Assembly (NCBI RefSeq): GCF_000382365.1
Contig: NZ_KB908222.1
Coordinates: 1 to 64,000, forward strand
DNA: 64,000 bases
Source of the DNA: Pannonibacter phragmitetus DSM 14782
GTDB lineage: Bacteria; Pseudomonadota; Alphaproteobacteria; Rhizobiales; Stappiaceae
Direction: 5' to 3'
Position numbers and translations under genes: made by a program. Below, one piece after another: positions 24,292-33,061 of this stretch (position 1 is its first letter; every line of letters begins with the position of its first letter). The notes under the pieces were generated by a model. That model searched no databases. It saw only the letters and a program-made list of their open reading frames with translations, and was not told the DNA's origin.

Positions 24292-26403
24292 ATGAGCACA
24301 CCCCTCTCTCCGCAGACCCAGATTGCTGCGCCTCAGGAAGACCCGCATGGCGCTGGCTTTCAGGAAGGCTTCGAAGGCCGCCTGCTGTTCTGGATCGCCT
24401 TTGCCTTTTCCGCCTTCCAGATCGCCACGGCCGCCCATGTCATCGACCTGCCGAGCCAGATCGTGCGCGCGGTGCATGTCGGTTTTCTCGGCCTGCTGAC
24501 CTTCCCGCTGGTCGCCGCCGCCCGGCATGACAAGCTGCCGGTGCGCATTGCCGCCTGGCTGATGGCTTTCGCCGCCGTTTCCGTCGCCGCCTATCAGTGG
24601 TGGGATTACACCGACCTGCTGATCCGGGCAGGCGACCCGCTGCCGCGGGATCTGGCAATGGGGGTCATCGCGCTTGTGACGGTCTTTGCTGCCGCCTGGG
24701 CCATGATGGGGCTGGCGCTGCCCATCATTGCAGGGCTGTTTCTCGCCTATTGCCTCTTCGGCCAGTATCTGCCCGCGCCGCTGGACCATCGCGGTTACGA
24801 TTTTGCGCAGGTTGTCGAGCACATGACCTATGGCACGGAAGGCATCTACGGCATTCCGGTCTATGTCAGCTCCAGCTTCATCTTCCTGTTCATTCTCTTC
24901 GGCTCCTTCCTGGAGCGGGCCGGGATGATCAAGCTCTTCACCGATGTCAGCCTCGGCCTCGTCGGCCATGCCACGGGCGGAGCCGCCAAGGTGTCGGTCA
25001 TTTCCTCCGGCCTGATGGGCACCATTTCCGGCTCGGGTGTTGCCAATGTGGTCACCACCGGCCAGTTCACCATTCCCCTGATGAAGCGCTTCGGCTACCG
25101 CCCGGCCTTTGCCGGTGGTGTGGAGGCCACATCCTCCATGGGCGGTCAGATCATGCCGCCGGTCATGGGTGCGGTGGCCTTCATCATGGCCGAAACGCTG
25201 GGCGTTGAATATTACGAGGTGGTGCAGGCGGCCCTCATTCCTGCCGTGCTCTATTTCGCCTCGGCCTTCTGGATGGTGCATCTGGAAGCGGGCAAGCGGA
25301 ACCTGCGCGGCCTGCCGAAGGACGAACTGCCCTCCGCCGTGAAGGCGCTGAAGGAAGGCTGGTTCCTGCTGCTGCCGCTCGGCGTGCTGGTCTATCTGCT
25401 CTTCGGCGGCTACACGCCGCTGTTTGCAGGCACCATCGGTCTGGGACTGACGGTCCTGCTGATCCTCGGCGGCTCCATTGCGCTTGGCCTGCCGCAGGGC
25501 GTCATCCGGTCGATCTTCTGGATCGGTCTTGGCCTGACGGGCGCCGCCTTCTTTGCGCTCGGCATCAAGGTGCTGCTGATCGCGATCTCGGCGCTCATTC
25601 TCCTCAACATCTTCACCAAGGGCGGGCGCAACACGCTGGCCCTGTGCCGCGACAGTCTCGCCGATGGCGCCCGCACCGCCCTTCCCGTTGGTGTGGCCTG
25701 TGCCCTCGTCGGCATCATCATCGGCACCATGACGCTGACGGGTGCGGCCACCACCTTCGGCCAGTTCATCGTCAGCGTCGGCCAGAACAGCCTGTTCCTC
25801 TCGTTGCTTCTGACGATGATCACCTGCATCGTGCTGGGCATGGGCATCCCGACCATCCCGAACTACATCATCACCTCGTCCATCGCAGGCCCTGCCCTGC
25901 TGGAACTCGGCGTGCCGCTGATCGTCAGCCACATGTTCGTGTTCTATTTCGGCATCCTCGCCGATCTCACCCCGCCCGTGGCGCTTGCCTGCTTTGCCGC
26001 AAGCCCCATCGCCAGGGAAAGCGGATTGAAGATCTCCTTCGAGGCGGTGAAGGTGGCAGCCGCCGGGTTCGTCATCCCCTTCATGGCCGTCTATACACCG
26101 GCCCTGATGCTGCAGGATGGCGGCGCGCTGGCAGAAAGCATCGGCTATGTCCCGGCGGTGATCTACATCGTCCTCAAGGTCGCCATTGCCATCAGCCTGT
26201 GGGGCGCAGCCGTCATCGGCTGGCTCGGCGTGCCGCTGGCCTGGTGGATGCGGGCGCTCGCCATCGCCTCGGCGTTTACGCTGGTGGCGGCCCTGCCGGT
26301 CACCGATGAAGTGGGGCTGGGGCTCTTCGCCCTCTTCGCCTTCCTCGTCTGGCGGGCCAACATGGCGGCAGGCAACAAGGCCACCCCGAACGCAGGCGCA
26401 TGA
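24292..26403 (+). CDS. TRAP transporter permease, fused small and large subunits
   Basis: A 703-residue integral membrane protein. The N-terminal part (about 30-130) has the four helices of a DctQ-type subunit. The rest carries the DctM-type subunit with many helices, including the family's GSGVANVVTTGQFTIPLMKR and MGIPTIPNYIITSSIAGPAL stretches. Fused QM permeases of this kind are typical of TAXI systems. It imports the solute captured by the preceding protein, driven by an ion gradient. The gene overlaps the DUF1850 gene by four bases (ATGA). Confidence 0.93.
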   Translation: MSTPLSPQTQIAAPQEDPHGAGFQEGFEGRLLFWIAFAFSAFQIATAAHVIDLPSQIVRAVHVGFLGLLTFPLVAAARHDKLPVRIAAWLMAFAAVSVAAYQWWDYTDLLIRAGDPLPRDLAMGVIALVTVFAAAWAMMGLALPIIAGLFLAYCLFGQYLPAPLDHRGYDFAQVVEHMTYGTEGIYGIPVYVSSSFIFLFILFGSFLERAGMIKLFTDVSLGLVGHATGGAAKVSVISSGLMGTISGSGVANVVTTGQFTIPLMKRFGYRPAFAGGVEATSSMGGQIMPPVMGAVAFIMAETLGVEYYEVVQAALIPAVLYFASAFWMVHLEAGKRNLRGLPKDELPSAVKALKEGWFLLLPLGVLVYLLFGGYTPLFAGTIGLGLTVLLILGGSIALGLPQGVIRSIFWIGLGLTGAAFFALGIKVLLIAISALILLNIFTKGGRNTLALCRDSLADGARTALPVGVACALVGIIIGTMTLTGAATTFGQFIVSVGQNSLFLSLLLTMITCIVLGMGIPTIPNYIITSSIAGPALLELGVPLIVSHMFVFYFGILADLTPPVALACFAASPIARESGLKISFEAVKVAAAGFVIPFMAVYTPALMLQDGGALAESIGYVPAVIYIVLKVAIAISLWGAAVIGWLGVPLAWWMRALAIASAFTLVAALPVTDEVGLGLFALFAFLVWRANMAAGNKATPNAGA

Positions 26404-26756
26404 GCGCCTGCCTTCTGGCCGGAGCACTGACGCTCAGCCTCTCCGGCCCTTTCACGCTGGAATGGACCCACTCCGTCGAAAAGACGGAGTGGCAGGAAAC
26501 CTGGGCGGTAACGGAAGAGGGCCTCAGACTTCAGGAGGCCCGTGTGCGCGGCTCGGGCGCAGGCATGGAGCCGGGCGATGGCGCCCGGCTTCAGGACGGC
26601 TGGTGGGTCTGGACCCCAAACCTGCCGCCGCAAGCAGAGCTGCTTCTCGCCGCCTCCGGCGCCACCGTCTCCGGCTGGACCCTCTGCGCAAACGGCACCT
26701 GCCACATGATCGGTGCCGATGCCTCGGAACCGGTCAGAATTGCGCCGTGTGAGTAG
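26400..26756 (+). CDS. DUF1850 protein of the TAXI-TRAP operon
   Basis: A 118-residue protein with an N-terminal hydrophobic segment (CLLAGALTLSLSGPFTL) and the DUF1850 core (WTHSVEKTEWQETW, then LRLQEARVRGSGAGMEPGDG). DUF1850 genes are regularly found next to TAXI-TRAP transporters, which is the case here. Its biochemical function is not established. It may sit in or near the membrane and assist the transporter. It contains two cysteines in the C-terminal part (TLCANGTCHM). Confidence 0.85.
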   Translation: MSACLLAGALTLSLSGPFTLEWTHSVEKTEWQETWAVTEEGLRLQEARVRGSGAGMEPGDGARLQDGWWVWTPNLPPQAELLLAASGATVSGWTLCANGTCHMIGADASEPVRIAPCE

Positions 26757-26811
26757 GGGGAGGCAAGGATCATTGCGGCCTGAGTTTTGCTCGACTCCCA
26801 AAGTCAAGAAA

Positions 26812-26963
26812 CCCCTCTCCCCCCTTGAGGGGGAGATGTCTGCGACAGCAGACAGAGGGGGGTAGCAGCGCCTCGATACGGCAGAACCTCTCTCTTGAAT
26901 GGACAGTCAGTTTCCCCCCTCTGCCCCCTGCCGGGGGCATCTCCCCCTCAAGGGGGGAGAGGG
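26812..26963. repeat. 150-bp palindromic element, copy 1 (downstream of iolB)
   Basis: The element starts CCCCTCTCCCCCCTTGAGGG and ends with its inverse (CTCAAGGGGGGAGAGGG). The inverted ends are about 25 bases long. Each end also carries a short hairpin (CCCCTTGAGGGG), and an inner hairpin is TGTCTGCGACAGCAGACA. A second copy lies at 28178-28326 in the same orientation. It has no coding capacity and resembles the palindromic intergenic elements of Rhizobiales. Confidence 0.85.
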
Positions 26964-27028
26964 TTTGGTGTCTGACTAGTGGACCGGGAAACCTAACCCG
27001 TCACGAGGATAAAGAGCGGCTGCACCTG

Positions 27029-27841
27029 TCACTTCACCATGTCGCGCTGGTAGATCCAGTCATGGTCCGGGTGGTTCTTGAAGCGCCACTTGCGCAAGGG
27101 GCCGGCCATGACGTTGAGATAATACATCTCGTAGCCATAGGGCGAGCCGCAGGGGTGGTGGCCTTTGGGGACCAGAACCACGTCATGGTTGGAGACGGCC
27201 ATCGTCTCCTCGAGAGAGCCGTCCTCGGTGAAGACCCGCTGGATGCCGAAGCCCTGTGCCGGGTTGAGCCGGTGATAATAGGTCTCTTCCAGATAGGTCA
27301 TGTCCGGATAGTTGTCCTCATCATGCCGGTGCGGCGGATAGGACGACCAGTGGCCGGAGGGGGTGAAGACTTCCGTCACCAGCAGGCTGCCAGCCACATC
27401 CCGCCCTTCCATGGCGATGTTGTGGATGTAGCGGGTGTTGGTGCCCTGCCCGCGCTGATCAAGCTGGATGCCATCCGGCCCCAGCACCTGCGCTTCATGG
27501 GTGCCCTTGCCTGGTGCCGAGCAGACGGCCAGCGTCAGATCCGTGGTGGCGGTGGCAGACCAGTCCGACTGGTCCGGCACATAAAGGCAGGCGGGCGGCA
27601 GACGCTCGAACACGTCCATGCGCAGCCCCAGCTCGCCGAAATCCTTGCCCGATGCGGAGAGGCGGGCCTTGCCCTCGACCAGCACGAGAATGACTTCGCG
27701 TCCGCCGGTGGCCTCACCAACGCTTTCGCCCGCCTTCAGGCGGTAGAGATCAAAGCCCACATAGCCCCAGCCGGCGCTTTCCGGCGTGATGGCATGGGTC
27801 TTGCCGTGGGTGCCTTGCGGCTTTCTCAGAAGCTTGCTCAT
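27029..27841 (-). CDS. iolB: 5-deoxy-glucuronate isomerase
   Basis: A 270-residue bicupin isomerase that converts 5-deoxy-D-glucuronate to 2-deoxy-5-keto-D-gluconate in the inositol pathway. Visible family features are GWGYVGFDLYRLKAGE near the start, HRHDEDNYPDMTYLEETYYH with metal-binding histidines and glutamate, and VLVPKGHHPCGSPYGYEMYY near the end. The start (27841) overlaps the stop of the preceding small membrane-protein gene (ATGA). It is the last gene of the leftward inositol operon. Confidence 0.95.
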   Translation of the reverse strand: MSKLLRKPQGTHGKTHAITPESAGWGYVGFDLYRLKAGESVGEATGGREVILVLVEGKARLSASGKDFGELGLRMDVFERLPPACLYVPDQSDWSATATTDLTLAVCSAPGKGTHEAQVLGPDGIQLDQRGQGTNTRYIHNIAMEGRDVAGSLLVTEVFTPSGHWSSYPPHRHDEDNYPDMTYLEETYYHRLNPAQGFGIQRVFTEDGSLEETMAVSNHDVVLVPKGHHPCGSPYGYEMYYLNVMAGPLRKWRFKNHPDHDWIYQRDMVK

Positions 27842-28044
27842 ACCGTTCCATCTCCGCCCTGTTGCGGCTTGTAGGTGATGATCAGAGCCCACGCGGCATA
27901 GGCCGCAATGGCCGCGAAGAACAGCGCCCAGCCCGTGGAGCCGTTCCAGTATTCAAACCCGGCCCAGCCAGCCGTGACCACCACAATGGCAATGCGCCGC
28001 CACAGCGGGCCGTAGAAGGAATGGGTCGGGTCAATAATCTTCAT
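27838..28044 (-). CDS. Small two-helix membrane protein before iolB
   Basis: A 68-residue protein, MKIIDPTHSFYGPLWRRIAI at its start, with two hydrophobic helices (about 18-33 and 38-58) and a short charged tail. The N-terminal FYGPLWRRI segment is typical of small alphaproteobacterial membrane proteins of unknown function. The start at 28044 has an AGAGA ribosome site; a longer frame runs back into the repeat element and is not real. It is translationally coupled to iolB. No function is assigned; a role in inositol uptake or membrane assembly would be guesswork. Confidence 0.75.
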   Translation of the reverse strand: MKIIDPTHSFYGPLWRRIAIVVVTAGWAGFEYWNGSTGWALFFAAIAAYAAWALIITYKPQQGGDGTV

Positions 28045-28177
28045 CAAGGTCTCTTTGCTGCGAGGGATCAGGAGAGAGCGGCTGCGCCGAGCGTAGCAGA
28101 TGTCCGGGGCATGCGCTGAATATACCCCGGACGGAGCTTCATGCCATGTTTCCCAGGTCCGGCCTATTGCCGCAGCG

Positions 28178-28326
28178 CCCCTCTCCCCCCTTGAGGGGGA
28201 GATGTCTGCGTCAGCAGACAGAGGGGGGGTGCAGCGCCTCAATACGGCTGGCTCTCTCACAAACGGACAGTCCATTACCCCCCTCTGCCCCCTGCCGGGG
28301 GCATCTCCCCCTCAAGGGGGGAGAGG
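28178..28326. repeat. 150-bp palindromic element, copy 2 (inside the iol operon)
   Basis: It is nearly identical to the element at 26812-26963, including the same terminal hairpins and the central GCAGCGCCTCAATACGGC segment (GCAGCGCCTCGATACGGC in copy 1). It lies between iolE and the small membrane-protein gene, so two copies bracket the small gene and iolB. The inner part is more divergent than the ends. Confidence 0.85.
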
Positions 28327-28408
28327 AGTTTGTGCCTGACGGAAGTCCGTTGTAAACACTGCCCCGCCAGGGAGATGGGAGGCCGGAGAAACCCCGCCCC
28401 CAGCTCCA

Positions 28409-29311
28409 TCACCTGCCCTTGTCAAGCCCAGCCTCGCGGGCGAAGCTGCGCAAGGCGTTGAAGCCCATGCTCTGGTACTCGAAGGGATTGCGCACGCTCG
28501 GGTCCTGCTCGGCCTCGATGACAAGCCAGCCTTCGTAGCCGTGCGCGGCTGCGCTCTTCAGCACGGGCAGGAAGTCCACGCCGCCTTCCGCATCGCCCGG
28601 CACGGTGAAGACACCGCGGCGCACGCCTTCGAGGAAGGAGAGGTTTTCCTCACGCACCTGACGCATGATGTCCGGGCGCACGTTCTTGGCATGGATATGG
28701 CGCACGCGGGCCATGTGGCGCTCGGCCACTGCTGCCGGATTGCCGCCGCCGAAATAGCAGTGGCCGGTGTCGAACAGCAGCTTGGTGGCCGGTCCCGTGT
28801 GCTGCATGAACAGATCGATTTCCGCCTCGCTCTCCACCACCGTGCCCATGTGGTGGTGATAGACCAGCGTGATGCCCTGCTCTGCCGCAAAGGCCGCCAG
28901 CGCCTCGACGCCCCGGCCAAAGTCAGCCCACTCGGAGGCGGCCAGCACCGGCTTGTTGTTCACCGGCACGCCGTCATTGCCATGAATGGCATTGGAGGTT
29001 TCGCAGGTGATGATCACCTTGGAACCCACCGCCTTCAGCAGGTCGAGGAAGGGCTGCATCGCTGCCTTCTCATCCTCGATGGAGTTCGTCAGAAGGTTCA
29101 GCGAGTGCCAGCCGGAGATATATTTCAGCCCGCGTCCGCCCAGCTCCTTGGCGATGCCTTCCGGCGTCGTCGGCAGCTTGTGGCCCTTCTCGATGCCGTC
29201 GAAACCGATCTTGGCGGTTTCATCGAGGCACTGCTCAAGCGAAATATGGGCGCCGAGGGTCTGGTCGTCGTCGTTAGACCAGGCAATAGGATTGGTGCCA
29301 TAGAGGATCAT
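28409..29311 (-). CDS. iolE: myo-inosose-2 dehydratase
   Basis: A 300-residue TIM-barrel protein of the AP-endonuclease-2/isomerase fold. It dehydrates 2-keto-myo-inositol to the trihydroxycyclohexanedione that IolD cleaves. The start [20 protein letters not shown] is diagnostic of IolE. Metal-ligand regions include [30 protein letters not shown] and [10 protein letters not shown]. The gene begins four bases after the iolD stop, so the pair is in one operon. Confidence 0.95.
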   Translation of the reverse strand: MILYGTNPIAWSNDDDQTLGAHISLEQCLDETAKIGFDGIEKGHKLPTTPEGIAKELGGRGLKYISGWHSLNLLTNSIEDEKAAMQPFLDLLKAVGSKVIITCETSNAIHGNDGVPVNNKPVLAASEWADFGRGVEALAAFAAEQGITLVYHHHMGTVVESEAEIDLFMQHTGPATKLLFDTGHCYFGGGNPAAVAERHMARVRHIHAKNVRPDIMRQVREENLSFLEGVRRGVFTVPGDAEGGVDFLPVLKSAAAHGYEGWLVIEAEQDPSVRNPFEYQSMGFNALRSFAREAGLDKGR

Positions 29312-29314
29312 GGA

Positions 29315-31141
29315 TCAGTTTCTTTCCTGAAGCGAACGTTCGTAGGACTCGCGCGCCGCCCGCACTTCGGCACGGGCGGAAACTTCCGGCACCGCCACAT
29401 CCCACCAGTGGCCGCCATGGGGCGTGGAGGGGTAGGGATCGGTGTCAATGACCACCACAAACGGACCGCTCGCCGTCTTCGCTTCGGCAAGAGCTGCCTC
29501 AAGCTCGGCGATGGACCCGGCCTTCACCGCCTTCGCCCCCATGGCACCTGCATGGGCCACGAAGTCGATATGGCTGGGGTTGGTGTGGTTGGTGTGGTCG
29601 AGAAGGTTGTTGAACTCGGCTCCGCCGGTGCCCATCTGCAGCCGGTTGATGCAGCCGTAGCCCCGGTTGTCGGTGATGACGACCGTGATCTTCTGGCCCA
29701 GCATCACGGCGCTGGCGAGTTCGGAATTCATCATCATGTAGCTGCCGTCACCGACCATGCAGATGACGTCGCGCTCCGGCTCCGCCATCTTGATGCCCAG
29801 CGCTCCGGCGATCTCGTAGCCCATGCAGGAGAAGCCGTATTCCATGTGATAGGACATGGGGCGGCTCGCCTTCCACAGCTTATGCAACTCGCCTGGCATG
29901 GTACCGGCGGCACACATCACCACCGTATCGGGACCAGCTGCACGCTGCACGGCGCCAATCACCTGCTGATCCGTGGGCAGGCCGTTTGCATCCGCTTCCG
30001 GCGCAGCCGTCAGCGGATCGACCTTGGCAAACCAGTCCGCCTTGAGGCTTGCGGCAACGGCCGGGCCCTTGTGGGCACCCAGCTGCGCTGACAATTCGCC
30101 AAGGCAGACGCGGGCATCGCCCTGCAGCGGCACGGCGCCATGCTTCATGGCGTCATAGGCTGCGACGTTGATGGAAACGAGCTTGCGCGCCGGATTGCGG
30201 AACAGCCCCCAGGAGCCGGTGGTGAAATCCTGAAAACGGGTGCCAACGCCGATGACGAGATCGGTATCCTTCGCGGCGCTGTTGGCGCTTTCCGATCCGG
30301 TAACACCAACGGGGCCAAGGTTGAGAGGATGATCCCACGGCAGGGCCGACTTGCCCGCCTGGCTTTCCACCACCGGAATCTGATGCGCCTCGGCAAAGGC
30401 CTTCAGCGCTTCCGTGGCGCCGGAATAATGCACGCCGCCGCCTGCGATCAGCACCGGCTTCTTCGCGGCGCGGATCAGGGCCACCACTTCGGCAAGTTCC
30501 GCCTCGTCCGGGCGCTGGCGGCGCTGGCGCCAGACGCGGGGGGCAAAGAACTCTTCCGGCCAGTCATAGGCTTCCGCCTGCACATCCTGGCAGAAAGCCA
30601 GCGTCACCGGGCCGCAATCGGCAGGATCGGTCATCACCGCCATGGCACGCGGCAAAGCAGTCAGCAGCTGCTCGGGCCGCATGATGCGGTCGAAATAGCG
30701 CGAGACCGGGCGGAAACAGTCATTGGCGCTGATGGTGCCGTCGCCGAAATCCTCGATCTGCTGCAGCACCGGGTCCGGCCCGCGATTGGCGAAGACATCG
30801 CCCGGCACGAACAGCACCGGCAGCCGGTTGACATGGGCCAGCGCTGCCGCCGTCACCATGTTGGTGGCGCCGGGACCGATGGAGGAAGTCACCGCCATGG
30901 CCCGGCGGCGGCCAAGCTGCTTGGCATAGGCGATGGCCGCATGGGCCATGCCCTGCTCGTTGTGGCCCCGCCACGTGGGCAGCGTGTCGCGCACACCGTA
31001 GAGCGCCTCGCCGATACCTGCCACATTGCCATGGCCGAAGATGGCCCAGACCCCGGCGATGAAGGGCACGCCGTCTTCGGTCATCTGGCTGGAAAGCCAG
31101 CGCACCATGGCCTGGGCGGCGGTCAGTCTTACCTTGCTCAT
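29315..31141 (-). CDS. iolD: 3D-(3,5/4)-trihydroxycyclohexane-1,2-dione acylhydrolase
   Basis: A 608-residue thiamine-diphosphate enzyme that opens the ring to 5-deoxy-glucuronate. It has the three-domain ThDP layout: an N-terminal PYR domain with the catalytic-glutamate region GHNEQGMAHAAIAYAK, a central domain, and a C-terminal PP domain with the GDGSYMMMNSELASA cofactor motif. MSKVRLTAAQAMVRWLSSQM is the family's usual start. That ATG at 31141 overlaps the iolC stop (ATGA). Confidence 0.96.
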   Translation of the reverse strand: MSKVRLTAAQAMVRWLSSQMTEDGVPFIAGVWAIFGHGNVAGIGEALYGVRDTLPTWRGHNEQGMAHAAIAYAKQLGRRRAMAVTSSIGPGATNMVTAAALAHVNRLPVLFVPGDVFANRGPDPVLQQIEDFGDGTISANDCFRPVSRYFDRIMRPEQLLTALPRAMAVMTDPADCGPVTLAFCQDVQAEAYDWPEEFFAPRVWRQRRQRPDEAELAEVVALIRAAKKPVLIAGGGVHYSGATEALKAFAEAHQIPVVESQAGKSALPWDHPLNLGPVGVTGSESANSAAKDTDLVIGVGTRFQDFTTGSWGLFRNPARKLVSINVAAYDAMKHGAVPLQGDARVCLGELSAQLGAHKGPAVAASLKADWFAKVDPLTAAPEADANGLPTDQQVIGAVQRAAGPDTVVMCAAGTMPGELHKLWKASRPMSYHMEYGFSCMGYEIAGALGIKMAEPERDVICMVGDGSYMMMNSELASAVMLGQKITVVITDNRGYGCINRLQMGTGGAEFNNLLDHTNHTNPSHIDFVAHAGAMGAKAVKAGSIAELEAALAEAKTASGPFVVVIDTDPYPSTPHGGHWWDVAVPEVSARAEVRAARESYERSLQERN

Positions 31142-33048
31142 GCCGCAACTCCCGTTGCACCGCGTGCCGCATCCCAAGTGGCGGACAGGCGGGCGAATTT
31201 TCCGGCCATCTGCGCGATGGCCTCAGCATCCGTCATGGTTCCGGCGAGCCAGCCGCGTGCCGCCTCGCTGTAAATGGTGCGCCCCACGGCAAAGCCCTTG
31301 ACCAGATCATGCTGCGCCGCCGTGGCGAAGCAGGCCGCCAGCTCGTCCTCCGGCGCATCAAGACCCAGCACCACGATGCCGCGCACGCGCGGATCATAGG
31401 CCTTGATCATGTCGCAGGTGCTCTTCCAGGCAGCATCGGAGCGCATTGGCTCCAGTTTCCACCAGTCCGGATAAACACCGAGCTTGTAGAAGCGCTCGAT
31501 GATGCGGGCGGTCGTGTCATCATCCACCGGGCCAACCTTGGAGGGGATGACCTCGAGCAGGAATTCCAGCCGGTTGCGGCGGGCAGCGGCAAACAGGCGC
31601 TGGATCACCGCTTCCTGCTCGGCCCACAGCGCCGCATCGTCATCCGGATGGCAGAAGCACAGAACCTTGACCACATGTTCCAGCGGCCATTCGGCGAGAC
31701 CGCCATAGTCCGGCCCCAGCTCCGGCTCCAGCGTCAGCGGACGCGAGCCGGGCCACTCGACAGGGCGGCCGATCCACAGCCCCTTGCCGGCCGCCTGATG
31801 CAGGGCGTCGCGGCCAAGGCGGTTGTCGCACAGAAGACCGTACCCGGTCTTGCCGGCAGCCACTTCTTCCACGGCGGCAAGGCAGAGCTTCTTGAAGGCG
31901 CCGATCTTCTCCGGCGTTGCCCCCGGCAGCTCTTCCAGCTGGCGCCGGTGATCGAAGGCAAAGACATGCATCGACGGCCAGTCATAGGAGCGGTTGGTGG
32001 ACCAGTGCACCTGCTCCAGCTCAGCGTCCTTGCGCAGCGCAGGCGTAACGATGCCGCGCTTCAGGAAGAACTGCAGCTCCTCCCAGGACGGATAGGCCGG
32101 TGTGCAGCCATGACGCGACACGGCAAAGGCACCGCAGGCATTGGCATAGGTCAGCGCACGCGGCCAGGTCTCGCCGTCGAGCCAGCCCTTCAGCAAGCCC
32201 GCCATGAAGCCGTCGCCCGCGCCCAGCACGTTGAACACCTCGATGGGGAAGCCCGGCCCTGCCTCGCCTTCATCCAGCGTATCGGGAATGGCTCCGGCGA
32301 AGGCGGCAGCGCCCATGGGGCCGCGCTTGCAGATCAGCGTCGCCCCTGTCAGCGCCCGCACGGCACGAAGCGCCTCGATGGTGTTGGTGGAGCCGCCTGC
32401 AATGTGGAATTCCTCTTCCGTGCCGACGATCAGATCGAACAACGGCAGGTGCTGCTGCAGGCGGGCCGTCACCTTGGCCGAAGCGATGAAGCGGTTTTCG
32501 CCGTCGCCATGACCGGACAGGCCCCAGAGGTTGGGACGGTAATCAATGTCGAGCGCCGTCTGGCCGCCGCTTTCGCGGGCAAGGCGCAGGGCCTTCAGCA
32601 CGGCAGCTTCGGTGCGCGGATGGGACAGGTGCGTGCCGGTGGCGACAACAGCCCTTGCGCTGGCGATGAAGGCGGGGTCGATATCATCCTCGCAGATCGC
32701 CATGTCGGCGCAGTTCTCGCGGTAGAAGATCAGCGGGAACTGCTTGTCGTCACGGATGCCCAGCAGCACGAGGGCGGTGAGGCGTTCCGGGTCGGTTTTC
32801 ACCCCCGTCACATCCACGCCCTCGCGCACCAGCTGTTCGCGGATGAAGCGGCCCATGTGCTCATCCCCCACGCGGGTGATGAGGCCAGCCTTGAGGCCAA
32901 GCCGCGCAGAACCGGCGGCAATGTTGGTGGGCGAGCCTCCGATATATTTCTGGAAGCTGCCCATATCCTCAAGACGGCCGCCCACCTGGGAGCCATAGAG
33001 ATCGACCGAGGACCGGCCGATGGTGATGAGATCGAGGGTCTTGCTCAT
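31138..33048 (-). CDS. iolC: 5-dehydro-2-deoxygluconokinase fused to a DUF2090 aldolase-like domain
   Basis: A 636-residue fusion. Residues 1-330 are a PfkB/ribokinase sugar kinase with the two signatures (GGSPTNIAAGSARLGLKAGL and NVLGAGDGFMAGLLKGWLDG). They phosphorylate 2-deoxy-5-keto-gluconate. Residues 340-636 are a DUF2090 domain, thought to act as the 5-dehydro-2-deoxy-phosphogluconate aldolase (IolJ step). The fusion is common in alphaproteobacteria and explains why no separate iolJ is seen. The gene lies between iolG (13-base gap) and iolD (overlap). Confidence 0.95.
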   Translation of the reverse strand: MSKTLDLITIGRSSVDLYGSQVGGRLEDMGSFQKYIGGSPTNIAAGSARLGLKAGLITRVGDEHMGRFIREQLVREGVDVTGVKTDPERLTALVLLGIRDDKQFPLIFYRENCADMAICEDDIDPAFIASARAVVATGTHLSHPRTEAAVLKALRLARESGGQTALDIDYRPNLWGLSGHGDGENRFIASAKVTARLQQHLPLFDLIVGTEEEFHIAGGSTNTIEALRAVRALTGATLICKRGPMGAAAFAGAIPDTLDEGEAGPGFPIEVFNVLGAGDGFMAGLLKGWLDGETWPRALTYANACGAFAVSRHGCTPAYPSWEELQFFLKRGIVTPALRKDAELEQVHWSTNRSYDWPSMHVFAFDHRRQLEELPGATPEKIGAFKKLCLAAVEEVAAGKTGYGLLCDNRLGRDALHQAAGKGLWIGRPVEWPGSRPLTLEPELGPDYGGLAEWPLEHVVKVLCFCHPDDDAALWAEQEAVIQRLFAAARRNRLEFLLEVIPSKVGPVDDDTTARIIERFYKLGVYPDWWKLEPMRSDAAWKSTCDMIKAYDPRVRGIVVLGLDAPEDELAACFATAAQHDLVKGFAVGRTIYSEAARGWLAGTMTDAEAIAQMAGKFARLSATWDAARGATGVAA

Positions 33049-33061
33049 CCGCGTTGGTCCT

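Noticed and set aside
22171-26427. A 1,418-residue open frame on the minus strand across the ROK and TRAP genes, and similar very long frames opposite other genes
   Set aside because: It is the complementary-frame shadow of well-supported genes; composition is His/Gly/Gln-rich without domains, a product of high GC.
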